Shown one piece after another: positions 26,749-35,424 of a DNA stretch of 64,000 bases. Where the stretch lies: contig JBAYRN010000012.1 in NCBI GenBank assembly GCA_041676625.1, positions 1-64,000 of the forward strand, in the 5' to 3' direction. Position 1 is the first letter of the stretch; each line of letters opens with the position of its first letter. The stretch is from JAEXNA01 sp041676625 (GTDB lineage: Bacteria; Vulcanimicrobiota; Xenobia; Xenobiales; JADMJV01). The notes beneath the pieces were generated by a model. The model saw only the letters and a list, made by a program, of their open reading frames with translations. It ran no database searches and was not told the origin of the DNA. The translations under genes were made by a program, and so were the position numbers.

Positions 26749-28185
26749 TTCTTGGACCAGCAGCCAGATGGCGGGTAAGTAAAGAGGAACGCTGACGTAC
26801 CCCCGCTGCGCAAAGTCGAGAGAAAAGGCGTGGGTGAGGTGCAGATACGGCACAGCCAGGCTCAGATATATGGCAGCCCGAGGTTCGGCTTTCCGGGAAG
26901 CCAAGATCCCCAATACCAAAGGAAGACTGAAGTAGTGAGGCCACAAAAACATGGTGCCAAAGAGATAAAGCAAGAGGTACGCCTGGCAGGCATGTAATGC
27001 CAAATATTCGACGGTGTTATGGCCGGCACGGTAAAAGCGATACAGCGGGAGAGCTACCGCAAAACGACCAGCCCGCGCCAAATACAAGAAGAAATAGGCC
27101 AGAGCCAGGGTTGGTACATTTTCACTGTCTATTATCGTCCAGAATCCACGTAAACTAAAAAGAACCGAACTGAGGAAGGAGTTGGTAAAAAGCTGTTCGG
27201 TAGTTCTTAAGTTGGCAAGCATCTGAGCTATACCGTCGGGTTGGTAACGCACTGTGAAAAAAGCCGCGAAAACACCAAGAAAACCAGCTGCGGCCAGGAT
27301 AGAGCCAGGCTTCTTGCTTCTGACCAGGTAAAGGCAGAAGAGCAAAAAAAAGAGCCCCGTCGTGATTTTCATAAAGACCGCCAGGGCGAGAAGCGCAACC
27401 GCCAGGAGAGTCTTTCCTCGAAGCTCCAACCAAAGGGCCAGAATCAGCGTAAAAATGATGACCAATTCGTTGTGTCCCTCGAACACAAGTTCGGTCATCA
27501 AAAGTGGGTTCAGAGCGGTTAATCGAAGTATTCGCTCCGCGTTCTCAGCACCGAATTCCCGTCCAAGGCTCCACAGCAGATAGAGAAGTCCGCAGAACAG
27601 CAGAACGGAGAGTAGCTTGAGCAAAAATAGCCCGAAGCTCACGCCCCCTCCCGAAATTAAGCTCAACTGGAAGTTTAGCAGGAGCAGCGCGGGTCCATAG
27701 ACCACCGTGTTGGCCAGTCCAAATCCATCGGGGAAATAAGGGGCGAGCTGAGCTTGATCGAGGCCATTCAGACCCACCAGATAAGGGTTGTCGCTTGCCA
27801 ATTGTACTACACCCAGTAAATGATAAAGAAAGACATCCGAAGAGAGAAAAGAGGTTGTAGCTAAACCCAACCCCAGACCAATGGCCGTGGGAACGAGGAT
27901 CCATCTGCGTTGAGCCCCGACCTCAAGGTCGCATCGGGGCAGGGCCAATACGGCACCGAGGTAGGCAAGAGCAGAGAGCAAGGGATACAGGAGCTGTATC
28001 CAGGGAAACCATGAGAGGGGAATGGCTGGAGCGAAGCCTTGGAGCGACCAGGCGAATTCAAAGGTGGTTGAGCGGACACCTGGAGTGGCCAGGGAAAGCC
28101 CCCGCAAAAGTTGGGCCAGGATAAGGACTGCGCAAAACCCTAGGTAGCTCACCCGCCATCGTGCGACGCTCCTATCTTTACTCAC
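26728..28185 (-). CDS. GT-C-like polyprenyl-phosphate-dependent glycosyltransferase (membrane)
   Basis: This 485-residue integral membrane protein has about 11-12 hydrophobic helices. An early loop with SSDVFLYHLLGVVQLASDNPY resembles the D-x-F-Y and NPY signature of GT87/MptB-like mannosyltransferases. A later LNPLLMTELVFEGHNELV fits the conserved LNP...GHN motif of the same group. Such enzymes use polyprenyl-phosphate sugars on the outer face of the membrane. It is the last gene of the potADBC run, overlapping potC by 4 bases, an unusual partner for a polyamine transporter. Acceptor unknown. Confidence 0.7.
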   Translation of the reverse strand: MSKDRSVARWRVSYLGFCAVLILAQLLRGLSLATPGVRSTTFEFAWSLQGFAPAIPLSWFPWIQLLYPLLSALAYLGAVLALPRCDLEVGAQRRWILVPTAIGLGLGLATTSFLSSDVFLYHLLGVVQLASDNPYLVGLNGLDQAQLAPYFPDGFGLANTVVYGPALLLLNFQLSLISGGGVSFGLFLLKLLSVLLFCGLLYLLWSLGREFGAENAERILRLTALNPLLMTELVFEGHNELVIIFTLILALWLELRGKTLLAVALLALAVFMKITTGLFFLLFCLYLVRSKKPGSILAAAGFLGVFAAFFTVRYQPDGIAQMLANLRTTEQLFTNSFLSSVLFSLRGFWTIIDSENVPTLALAYFFLYLARAGRFAVALPLYRFYRAGHNTVEYLALHACQAYLLLYLFGTMFLWPHYFSLPLVLGILASRKAEPRAAIYLSLAVPYLHLTHAFSLDFAQRGYVSVPLYLPAIWLLVQELRSKTS

Positions 28186-28943
28186 CGACTCCGCTCACTC
28201 TTCCACTGGCTCATCAGCAAAGCCGACAGCGTGATCAGGAGGGTGATGGTGCTGATGGCATTGATCTTGGGACTGATCCCGAATTTGACCATGGAGTAGA
28301 TCTTTAAGGGAAGAGTACCGGCGCCGATCCCGGCGGTGAAAAAAGTGACCACGAAGTCGTCCAGGGAAAGGGTGAAGGCCAATAGGCAGCCCGACAAGAT
28401 GCCGGGATAGATCCGGGGCAGGGTGACCAGGCGAAAGCACTCCCAGGGAGTGGCTCCCAGGTCGGCGGCGGCTTCTTCGAGGTCGAAGTTGGTGCCCTGT
28501 AGCCTGCTCCGCACGGTAGCCGCGCAGTAGCCCACGCAAAACGAGATGTGGCTAATGATGACCGTGGTGAGTGAGAGTTGAATACCCAGCCCCACAAAGA
28601 AGGTCAAGAGCGACGTACCCATGACGATCTCCGGAACAGCCATGGGCAAGAACACCATCGATAGCACGGTGGAGCGCCCCCGAAACCTGTAACGAGTGAG
28701 AGCCAGAGCGGTCGTGGTGCCCAAAACGCCGGCTGCCAGGGTGGCCAGAAAACCGACCTGGAGACTGTTCCAGAGAGCTCGAAGCAGAGCCTCATCCTGC
28801 AGTATTTTTCCGTACCATTCCAGAGTGAAGCCGCTCCACTTCACATTGCGCTTGTCCTGGTTGAAGCTAAACAGCACCAGCACGCAGATAGGCGCGTAGA
28901 GCAAGAGGTATACGAAAGCCACGTGGGCCTTGAGAAACTTCAC
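28182..28943 (-). CDS. potC: Spermidine/putrescine ABC transporter permease PotC
   Basis: A 253-residue inner-membrane permease with six predicted helices and the cytoplasmic EAA loop (DLEEAAADLGATPWECFRLVTLP) that docks on the ATPase. It is the second permease after PotB, with only one shared base between them. Length and N-terminal pattern (LLLYAPICVLVLFSFN) match PotC. Polyamine specificity is inferred from the A-D-B-C set and from the PotD sequence. Confidence 0.92.
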   Translation of the reverse strand: MKFLKAHVAFVYLLLYAPICVLVLFSFNQDKRNVKWSGFTLEWYGKILQDEALLRALWNSLQVGFLATLAAGVLGTTTALALTRYRFRGRSTVLSMVFLPMAVPEIVMGTSLLTFFVGLGIQLSLTTVIISHISFCVGYCAATVRSRLQGTNFDLEEAAADLGATPWECFRLVTLPRIYPGILSGCLLAFTLSLDDFVVTFFTAGIGAGTLPLKIYSMVKFGISPKINAISTITLLITLSALLMSQWKSERSR

Positions 28944-29773
28944 TATTTCTCGTCTCCTTCAACCCTGGCGTAGGCGATCACCCCGGCCGTCATCAAGACG
29001 ATCAAGAGGAGTGACAGGGCTGAGCCGAAGGGCCAGTTAAAGGAGCCCAGATACTGCTGTTGGATGAGATTCCCGATCATCTGATCGTCGGGCCCTCCCA
29101 GGAGTTCGGCGGCCACGAAGTCGCCCAGGGCCGGCACGAAGGAGAGCAGGCCACCGGCCAGCACGCCGGGTAGCGAGAGGGGCCAGACCACCTCTTTGAA
29201 GATCGAAAAATCGTTGGCACCCAGATCCCGAGCCGCGTCGATCAAGCGCTTATCCATCTGCTCCAGGGAAACGAAGATGGGCAGAGTGGCAAACGGTATA
29301 AATCCGTAGGTGAGTCCCAGGATCACCGCCCCCGGTGTGTTGAGAAGCTGCAGCGGTTCGGAGATCAGCCCCAATTGCAGCAAGCAGTAATTCAGCAGGC
29401 CGTCGGTCTGCAAGAGGGTCATCCAGGCGTAGGTGCGGATCAGATAAGAGGTCCAGAACGGCAGCATCAATAGGATCAAAAAAAGGTTCTTGCGGCGGCC
29501 GGCCTTCAAGGCGATGTAGTAAGCCACCGGGTATCCCAGGATGAGGGCCGCCAGCGATGCGCAGCCGGCGTAGAGAAAGGTCCGGCCGAGGATCGGCAGA
29601 TAGCTGGAGTCCAGAGCTTTTCGGTAGTTATCCAGGGTCCACTGGGGTAAGATCTCGTAATCCGGGCTCACCGGATGAAAGCTCTGCCAGATCACCGAGC
29701 AGAGAGGAGCCACGATAAAGACAAGCTCAAAAATGAGAAAGGGAGCCAGCAGCTTCCAGGGGGTCTTCCTCAC
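28943..29773 (-). CDS. potB: Spermidine/putrescine ABC transporter permease PotB
   Basis: A 276-residue permease with six helices and an EAA loop (KRLIDAARDLGANDFSIFKEVVWP). GTG 29773 overlaps the potD stop (GTGA) and is preceded by GAGGTG, so I use it rather than the longer frame to 29803. It pairs with PotC to form the membrane channel. Confidence 0.92.
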   Translation of the reverse strand: MRKTPWKLLAPFLIFELVFIVAPLCSVIWQSFHPVSPDYEILPQWTLDNYRKALDSSYLPILGRTFLYAGCASLAALILGYPVAYYIALKAGRRKNLFLILLMLPFWTSYLIRTYAWMTLLQTDGLLNYCLLQLGLISEPLQLLNTPGAVILGLTYGFIPFATLPIFVSLEQMDKRLIDAARDLGANDFSIFKEVVWPLSLPGVLAGGLLSFVPALGDFVAAELLGGPDDQMIGNLIQQQYLGSFNWPFGSALSLLLIVLMTAGVIAYARVEGDEK

Positions 29774-30792
29774 CGCTTCACCTCGGCCCACAGATCGTCC
29801 CAAACCGATTCATATTCACCCACGTCTTCTTGATAATGCAGGTTGGAGAGCACCTCATCCGGCGGATAACCCAGATTGTTGTCGATCAGTTCGGGTCGCA
29901 CCAGAGGTTTGCTGGCTGCCACGGGATTGGCGTATCCAGTAGCGTTGGTGATGTCTCGACAGACTTCGGGGCGAAAGAAATAGTTGATAAACTCGAGAGC
30001 CGCCTCGGGGTGAGGAGCGGAGCGGGGGACCACCAGGCTGTCGACAAAAAGAAAGCTCCCTTCCTCGGGCAAGATGTACCGGATATCCGGATTGGAATCT
30101 TGCGCCTGAGCCACGTCGCCGCTCCACCCCAGGGCAGCCCAGGTTTCACCGCGGATCAGGTCGTCAGTAAAGTCCGAGGTGTAGCGGCGTACCAGAGGTC
30201 GCTGCTTGAGCAACTCCTTTTTGGCCAACTGGAGTTCTCCAGGGTCCACACTGTTGGGATCCAGGCCGAGCTTAAAGAGTGCCACCCCGATGGCATCGCG
30301 CTTTTCATCCAAGATGGTGATGCGTTTGGCCAGCGATTGCTCCCACAAGAGCGACCAGGAGGCGGGAGCGTTCCTGATCTTTCGAGCGTTGTAGCCGATA
30401 CCTGTGGTCCCCCAGAGATACGGCGCGCTATACTTCTGCTCCGGGTCAAAAGGAGGAGCTTCGATATGAGGCAGAAACTCCGGAAGCGAAAGTTCGGGCC
30501 CCAGGGGATACAGGAGGTCGTGGCGCATCATCCGCCGGACCATGTAACCAGGTGCCACGATCAGGTCGTAACCGGTCACCCCGATCTTTAGCTTGGCAAA
30601 GCTCACGTCGGCTGAGGAGAACTCCTCGTAATTCACCCGAATTCCAGACTCTTTCTCGAAATCGCCGATGGTATTCAGAGCGATATAATTGGACCAGTTG
30701 TAGAAATTGAGAATCCGGTCTCTTCCCCCTCGGCATCCGGCGCTCAGGCCCAGAGCCAGAGCGCCCAGTAGGAAATGACGGCGAGATAACAC
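29770..30792 (-). CDS. potD: Spermidine/putrescine-binding lipoprotein PotD
   Basis: Started at GTG 30792, which shares a base with the potA stop and has AGGTAGG upstream, this is a 340-residue protein. It begins with a twin-arginine motif (SRRHFLLG) and a lipobox LSAGC, so it is probably a Tat-exported lipoprotein that presents polyamines to PotBC. The mature start ILNFYNWSNYI matches the PotD/PotF pattern, as does WGTTGIGYN. The longer frame to 30900 runs into potA and is not used. Confidence 0.92.
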   Translation of the reverse strand: MLSRRHFLLGALALGLSAGCRGGRDRILNFYNWSNYIALNTIGDFEKESGIRVNYEEFSSADVSFAKLKIGVTGYDLIVAPGYMVRRMMRHDLLYPLGPELSLPEFLPHIEAPPFDPEQKYSAPYLWGTTGIGYNARKIRNAPASWSLLWEQSLAKRITILDEKRDAIGVALFKLGLDPNSVDPGELQLAKKELLKQRPLVRRYTSDFTDDLIRGETWAALGWSGDVAQAQDSNPDIRYILPEEGSFLFVDSLVVPRSAPHPEAALEFINYFFRPEVCRDITNATGYANPVAASKPLVRPELIDNNLGYPPDEVLSNLHYQEDVGEYESVWDDLWAEVKR

Positions 30793-31880
30793 TAAGGGGA
30801 ACCTACCTTGATCAGCTGGCCTACTTCCGGGCTCCAGGAGAGAAAGAGTTGCCGCCCCTGGGAAAAACTCGCCCGCTGGTGTGAATTCAGTTGCTCGCAA
30901 GTCAAGACGGTGCCGTCTTTCAGGATCAGTGTGTGCTGCATGGTGGAGCCCCCGAAAACGCTACTAATGATCTCACCCTGGAGCCAGGGCCCTTCGCTAT
31001 CAGGTTTCTCTTCGCTCACCCGCAGAGATTCCGGCCGAATCATCCAGACGAACTTTCCGTCATCGGCGGACAGCGCCGTGGGGATCGCCTTATCCAGGTA
31101 ATAGGCAATGCCGCTCTTGATCTCTACCGGCAAGAAGTTTGCGCTGCCAATAAACTCCGCTACGAACTGATTGGAGGGGTGCTGATAGAGTTCTCTGGGG
31201 GGACTCACCTGCTGCAGCTTTCCATCATTAAGAACGGCGATCCGATCGGAGAGGAGTAAAGCCTCCTCCTGATCGTGGGTGACCAAAACGAAAGTGATAC
31301 CGAGGCGCTTCTGCAAAGATTTCAGCTCCAACTGCATCTTCTTTTTCAGTTTGGAATCGAGGGCTGCCATCGGCTCATCCAGCAGCAACACCTCCGGGCG
31401 GTTGACCAGAGCGCGAGCCAGAGCCACCCGCTGCTGCTGTCCGCCCGACAGTCGCCGCACGTCGCGGCGCTCGAACTCCCCCATGCTCACCAACTCCAGG
31501 GCTTCTTTCACCCTGCTTTCTATTTCACTCTGCTCACACTTCTTGCGACGAAGCCCGAAGGCGATGTTCTCGAACACATCGAGGTGCGGAAACAGGGCGT
31601 AACTCTGAAAGACGGTGTTGACGTTGCGCAGGTTGGGCGGGACCTGACTTACATCTTTGTTGTTGATCACGATCCGGCCCTGAGTAGGGGTTTCAAAACC
31701 TGCTATCAGGCGCAAGGTGGTTGTCTTACCGCAACCGGATGGCCCCAATAGTGAAAAAAACTCTCCCCTCTCTATAGAAAAATTCAGTTCACCAACTGCG
31801 GTCACGTCGCCGAAACTCTTGACCACAGCGTCGAAGATAACAGCGTTGTCTATTTTCTCTCGCGAATCCTCAGCTGCCAA
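30792..31880 (-). CDS. potA: Spermidine/putrescine ABC transporter ATPase PotA
   Basis: A 362-residue ABC ATPase: Walker A GPSGCGKTT (46-54), signature LSGGQQQR (143-150), Walker B VLLLDEP (163-169), an H-loop in VLVTHDQEEAL, and a C-terminal TOBE-like domain. The start is a TTG (31880) that lies inside the 3' end of the preceding gene, implying translational coupling. It energises PotBC. Confidence 0.93.
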   Translation of the reverse strand: MAAEDSREKIDNAVIFDAVVKSFGDVTAVGELNFSIERGEFFSLLGPSGCGKTTTLRLIAGFETPTQGRIVINNKDVSQVPPNLRNVNTVFQSYALFPHLDVFENIAFGLRRKKCEQSEIESRVKEALELVSMGEFERRDVRRLSGGQQQRVALARALVNRPEVLLLDEPMAALDSKLKKKMQLELKSLQKRLGITFVLVTHDQEEALLLSDRIAVLNDGKLQQVSPPRELYQHPSNQFVAEFIGSANFLPVEIKSGIAYYLDKAIPTALSADDGKFVWMIRPESLRVSEEKPDSEGPWLQGEIISSVFGGSTMQHTLILKDGTVLTCEQLNSHQRASFSQGRQLFLSWSPEVGQLIKVGSP

Positions 31881-32661
31881 TTAAGTAGAGTGCAATCTCG
31901 AGAGCAATGAGCAAAATGATGATGATTTCAAGAAAGTGACTCCTTCGAGTTTCGTTGATGGACACCACCAGATGTGCCGTTTCTTTGAGGAGGTCCAGTT
32001 TGTGTTCCACCACCCTCATCCTCTGTGGAATCTCAAAATTGTTGCGCAAACCGTAATAGAGCTGATCCAGGCTCTTGGACTCCCAGATCGACTCGGGCGG
32101 GTCCAGCACCGCCACGTGGGACAGCAACTCCCGACGCAAAGAGAGACTTTTGCCGGTGTAGATGAGCATGTCCTTTCCTTTGGGTGGCATCTGTCCCTTG
32201 ACCATACGGTCGGTGAGGATGGAACTGCTGTCGGTAAGTTCTATGGTCTGGTCTTCGTAGTGTTCCAGGGTATTGGACTGGGCCATCAGCCAGGAGATGA
32301 GCGCAAGCTTTTCGCGCTCTGCCGAATTGACGGTGACTTTCTCGAACTCCACCTGTTCGGGTTGGTCGGGGGCCACGGTCAGGTGGAAATCATCCTGAAT
32401 CTCGTCGTGAGCCCGGGCCACAAAGGAGCGGAAGTCTAGAGAGGCGGCCGCCCCTTCCGAAGCGATGGAGATGTAAGAGCCGAAAGGAAACAGATAGTAG
32501 ATGACTGACTCTTGCTGAATCAGGAGGTAAGCTTTGGCGGGAGCCATGATCCCTCCGTGCTTTTCGGCGGCCGAGATCAGATCGATCTTGGAGCCGAGAT
32601 GCCTGGCTTTCATGCGATAACTGCCCGGCTGGAGTAGTTGAGTCTTGCCTGTTTGCGACAT
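31870..32661 (-). CDS. RMD1/DUF155 family protein with C-terminal membrane anchor
   Basis: A 263-residue protein of the RMD1/RMND1/Sad1-interacting (DUF155) family: a conserved YLFPFGSYI near residue 60, the middle helical region, MRVVEHKLDLLKE, and a single C-terminal helix (HFLEIIIILLIALEIALYLIG). Eukaryotic RMND1 supports mitochondrial translation as a membrane-anchored complex; the bacterial role is unknown. It overlaps potA by 11 bases and lies 23 bases after the SGNH gene. Confidence 0.85.
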   Translation of the reverse strand: MSQTGKTQLLQPGSYRMKARHLGSKIDLISAAEKHGGIMAPAKAYLLIQQESVIYYLFPFGSYISIASEGAAASLDFRSFVARAHDEIQDDFHLTVAPDQPEQVEFEKVTVNSAEREKLALISWLMAQSNTLEHYEDQTIELTDSSSILTDRMVKGQMPPKGKDMLIYTGKSLSLRRELLSHVAVLDPPESIWESKSLDQLYYGLRNNFEIPQRMRVVEHKLDLLKETAHLVVSINETRRSHFLEIIIILLIALEIALYLIGS

Positions 32662-32684
32662 CGCCAGATATTGGGTGAAAAGCG

Positions 32685-33623
32685 CTACTCCCCTTTCAAG
32701 TCGAGAAGACCGCCCTGATGGAGAAATTTGGCCATCAGCATGCCACCCTCAGAAGAGGGATGCCAGGTATCGTCGGGTTCTTGCCGGAGCAATTTACAGG
32801 ATGCAAGATCCTCGGGCAGTGCTTCCAACGGATCGAAATAACGGATCTCGAGAGCATCTAGTATCTCCAGGGCTTGCCTCCGGGATCTCTGCTCCCGCAA
32901 GGCCCAGGTATCGTAAGAGGCCAGGATTGGAAAAAGCACCACCGAAAATTTTGCTCCTTGCTCCTGGATCAGACGCTGGAGTTCGGCCACGTCTCTTTTC
33001 ACCTCCTCGGGTGCCCGCTCGTAATCGGGGGTAACGAAACGGAGCCAGAGGCGATAGAGGGCGGATCGACCGATGATGGAATGGGACGCCTGCATCGGCG
33101 GATGGTCGGGGATGTAGAGGACCGGCTCACCGTTCTCTTCAACTGCCACCGGGGTCAACTGGAAATCGTTGTTGTGGAAAGTGAAGACCACGTGGTCCGG
33201 TTCGATCTCCTGGTTGTGGCGGCGATAGAGCTCCAAAATCTGTTCGGTGTTAAAGCCCCCTACACCCGCATTCCAGTATTCGAAGTCCTGGTCGCCGTAC
33301 AACTCCCGCAGAGCGTCGACGATCATGTGACGGTGGGTGACCGAGTCGCCGATAAAAAGAATGCGTTGGCGACCCTTTCGGTCGCCAACGTCGTACTCGT
33401 TGGACAAACAGCCGTGAGGACCGTACTCCCCTCCCTCCCCCACTCGAGGGAAAAAACCGAGTTGGGTGTCGTAGTACATCTCTTTTAACGTGCCTTCCGC
33501 CATGGGCACGTGCAAGGGCCCCTTCTGTCGCTTTAGCAGAAATCCCGCGGTGGCTTCAAAAGCGAACAGAGCCAGACCAATCCCCAGAAAAATCAACAAA
33601 AAACGCTTCAAGATAATTTTCAT
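32685..33623 (-). CDS. SGNH/GDSL-like hydrolase, membrane-anchored
   Basis: A 312-residue protein with an N-terminal helix (residues 7-28; signal anchor), the SGNH block I motif ILFIGDSVTH (Ser94), a GVGGFNTEQ block, a HNND block (Asn for oxyanion hole), and the C-terminal catalytic pair in DDTWHPS (Asp and His near 285-290). Probably an extracytoplasmic esterase or acetyl-modifying enzyme of envelope glycans. First gene of the minus-strand polyamine operon. Substrate unknown. Confidence 0.8.
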   Translation of the reverse strand: MKIILKRFLLIFLGIGLALFAFEATAGFLLKRQKGPLHVPMAEGTLKEMYYDTQLGFFPRVGEGGEYGPHGCLSNEYDVGDRKGRQRILFIGDSVTHRHMIVDALRELYGDQDFEYWNAGVGGFNTEQILELYRRHNQEIEPDHVVFTFHNNDFQLTPVAVEENGEPVLYIPDHPPMQASHSIIGRSALYRLWLRFVTPDYERAPEEVKRDVAELQRLIQEQGAKFSVVLFPILASYDTWALREQRSRRQALEILDALEIRYFDPLEALPEDLASCKLLRQEPDDTWHPSSEGGMLMAKFLHQGGLLDLKGE

Positions 33624-33720
33624 CGGGTCATCACTGCTACGCAGACGATGACCATCCCTACTTTCCAGGCAGACTCGGAAAGGGAGTTTGCACCCCGAGC
33701 TTCAAACTTCACAGTAGGCC

Positions 33721-35424
33721 GTGTTATTAGCTGTTATCGAAGATATCCGGGTGAAGCTCGAGCAAACCGCTACCCGCCCCAAAGCCCTTGAGCAACTGAC
33801 TCTAGAGCGCAAAGGCTGGCTTGAACACGCCCATCAAGAGGATGACTGGGAGTTGATCTCTGACCTCTTCGCCCTGGAGTTGGTGGCGATCCGCACCGGT
33901 TTATGCGATCCCCACAACGCCGCGCAGCCCTACCTCGGCTATTTTGAGCGGTGCCCCATGCTCAGCCGAGTGGCAGCCGACCTGGAGCTTCTCGAGATCT
34001 CGGAAACGAACTCTCCGGACACGGTCAGCCAAAGGGGGGAGATGGCCTGGACGGTGGGGCGGAGTTTGGAGGATGGAGGCCAGATCAAAGAGGCTCTGGT
34101 GGAATACCTGGTGGGCAGAGCCTGGCTTTTGAGTTTACCTCCGGGCGAGGAAGACCCCTGGATACTGAGCCGTCTGGAAAATAGCATCGGAAACGCCTGG
34201 CGTACCTGGAATCAATTGGAGCGGTCCTTGGCGGCCTATCAGAGGGGTCTGCAGGTTGAACTTGCCGACGACCCTGACACCAGGGGCTGCTTAGAAAACA
34301 ATCTGGGCCTCACCCTGCGCCAGCTCGGCCGAGCTCAGGAGGCGGTGGAGGCTTTTCAAAGAGCGCTGGAGCTTTGGAGCAACGACAACGACGACTCCAA
34401 CGAACGCCTGAGCTGGCTGAGCGCGGCCGAAGGGAACCTGGGCAATGCCTACGCCCAACTGGGCGACTCCCACCGGGCGCTGGCCCGCCAGCGGCGCACG
34501 GTAGACCTGAATGAGAGCCTCTACCAGCGGGAGCCTACCCTGCAGAACCTGGACGGTCTGGCCGGAGCCTTGGGCAACCTCGGCAACGCACTCCGCCATC
34601 AGGGGATGCTGGAAGAGGGCATGGAAGCCAACAAAAGAGCCCGCGATCTCTTGAACTCGGTCGAGGATCAAGGTTTTGATCTGCGGGATCGGATGGCCAC
34701 GCTGGAGCTCAACCTGGGAAACGGGTTGAGCATGTGCGGGCGTTATCAGCAAGCCACGGTTTGCTATCGTGCGGCCATTCTGATCTGGCGCGAACTCTTG
34801 CTCGAAGGTCGCCCCGGGCTCCACGTCAGTCTGGGTTTAACTCAGTCCAATCTGGCCCAGGCACTTTCGAGTTTACAGCAGAACGAAGAAGCCTTGACTT
34901 TTCAGAAGGTAGCCATCGAGACCCTGGAGGCGGCTCCGCTGCAAGAGGGACAATCCCACCACCTGGCCTCGGCCTACGGCAACCTGGGGCATCTTTTGGA
35001 TCTTCGAGAACAGTTTAAAGAAGCCGCGGAGGCTTACCGAACGGCCCGAACGATCTGGCTGGAATCGCTGGAGACCTACCCGGCAGGGCTGGCCAACCTG
35101 GCCATGGTCGAGCGGGGCCTGGCTGGTATTTATCAGGAACTCCAACAACCGGAGCAAGCGATCGAGTTACTGGAAAGTACACGGGAGAGGTATCGCGAAC
35201 TGGTTGTATCCCGAGGCGGGCTGGAGCTTAGGACGGCCCGGGCCCGAGCCGTCCATTCCTTGGGGACCGTGTACTACCAATGCGGAAACTACCGCAAAGC
35301 CGCTGAAGCCTTGACCGAGGCGCGAAGTCTCTGGTCCCACCTCGACGGTTCGGACTCCGAACGCGAGGAAGCAGAAAAAATGCTCGGTTACGCTCTCATT
35401 CGAGTTTCGGAGTTTGAGACGTGA
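33721..35424 (+). CDS. TPR protein (kinesin light chain-like repeats)
   Basis: A 567-residue protein of about ten TPR units of the 42-44-residue type (NNLGLTLRQLGRAQEAVEAFQRALEL, NLGNAYAQLGDSHRALARQR). No signal peptide. It starts at a GTG (33721) without an obvious Shine-Dalgarno site. Its stop overlaps the permease start by one base, so the two are co-translated. A function in protein assembly is the only safe inference. Confidence 0.85.
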   Translation: MLLAVIEDIRVKLEQTATRPKALEQLTLERKGWLEHAHQEDDWELISDLFALELVAIRTGLCDPHNAAQPYLGYFERCPMLSRVAADLELLEISETNSPDTVSQRGEMAWTVGRSLEDGGQIKEALVEYLVGRAWLLSLPPGEEDPWILSRLENSIGNAWRTWNQLERSLAAYQRGLQVELADDPDTRGCLENNLGLTLRQLGRAQEAVEAFQRALELWSNDNDDSNERLSWLSAAEGNLGNAYAQLGDSHRALARQRRTVDLNESLYQREPTLQNLDGLAGALGNLGNALRHQGMLEEGMEANKRARDLLNSVEDQGFDLRDRMATLELNLGNGLSMCGRYQQATVCYRAAILIWRELLLEGRPGLHVSLGLTQSNLAQALSSLQQNEEALTFQKVAIETLEAAPLQEGQSHHLASAYGNLGHLLDLREQFKEAAEAYRTARTIWLESLETYPAGLANLAMVERGLAGIYQELQQPEQAIELLESTRERYRELVVSRGGLELRTARARAVHSLGTVYYQCGNYRKAAEALTEARSLWSHLDGSDSEREEAEKMLGYALIRVSEFET

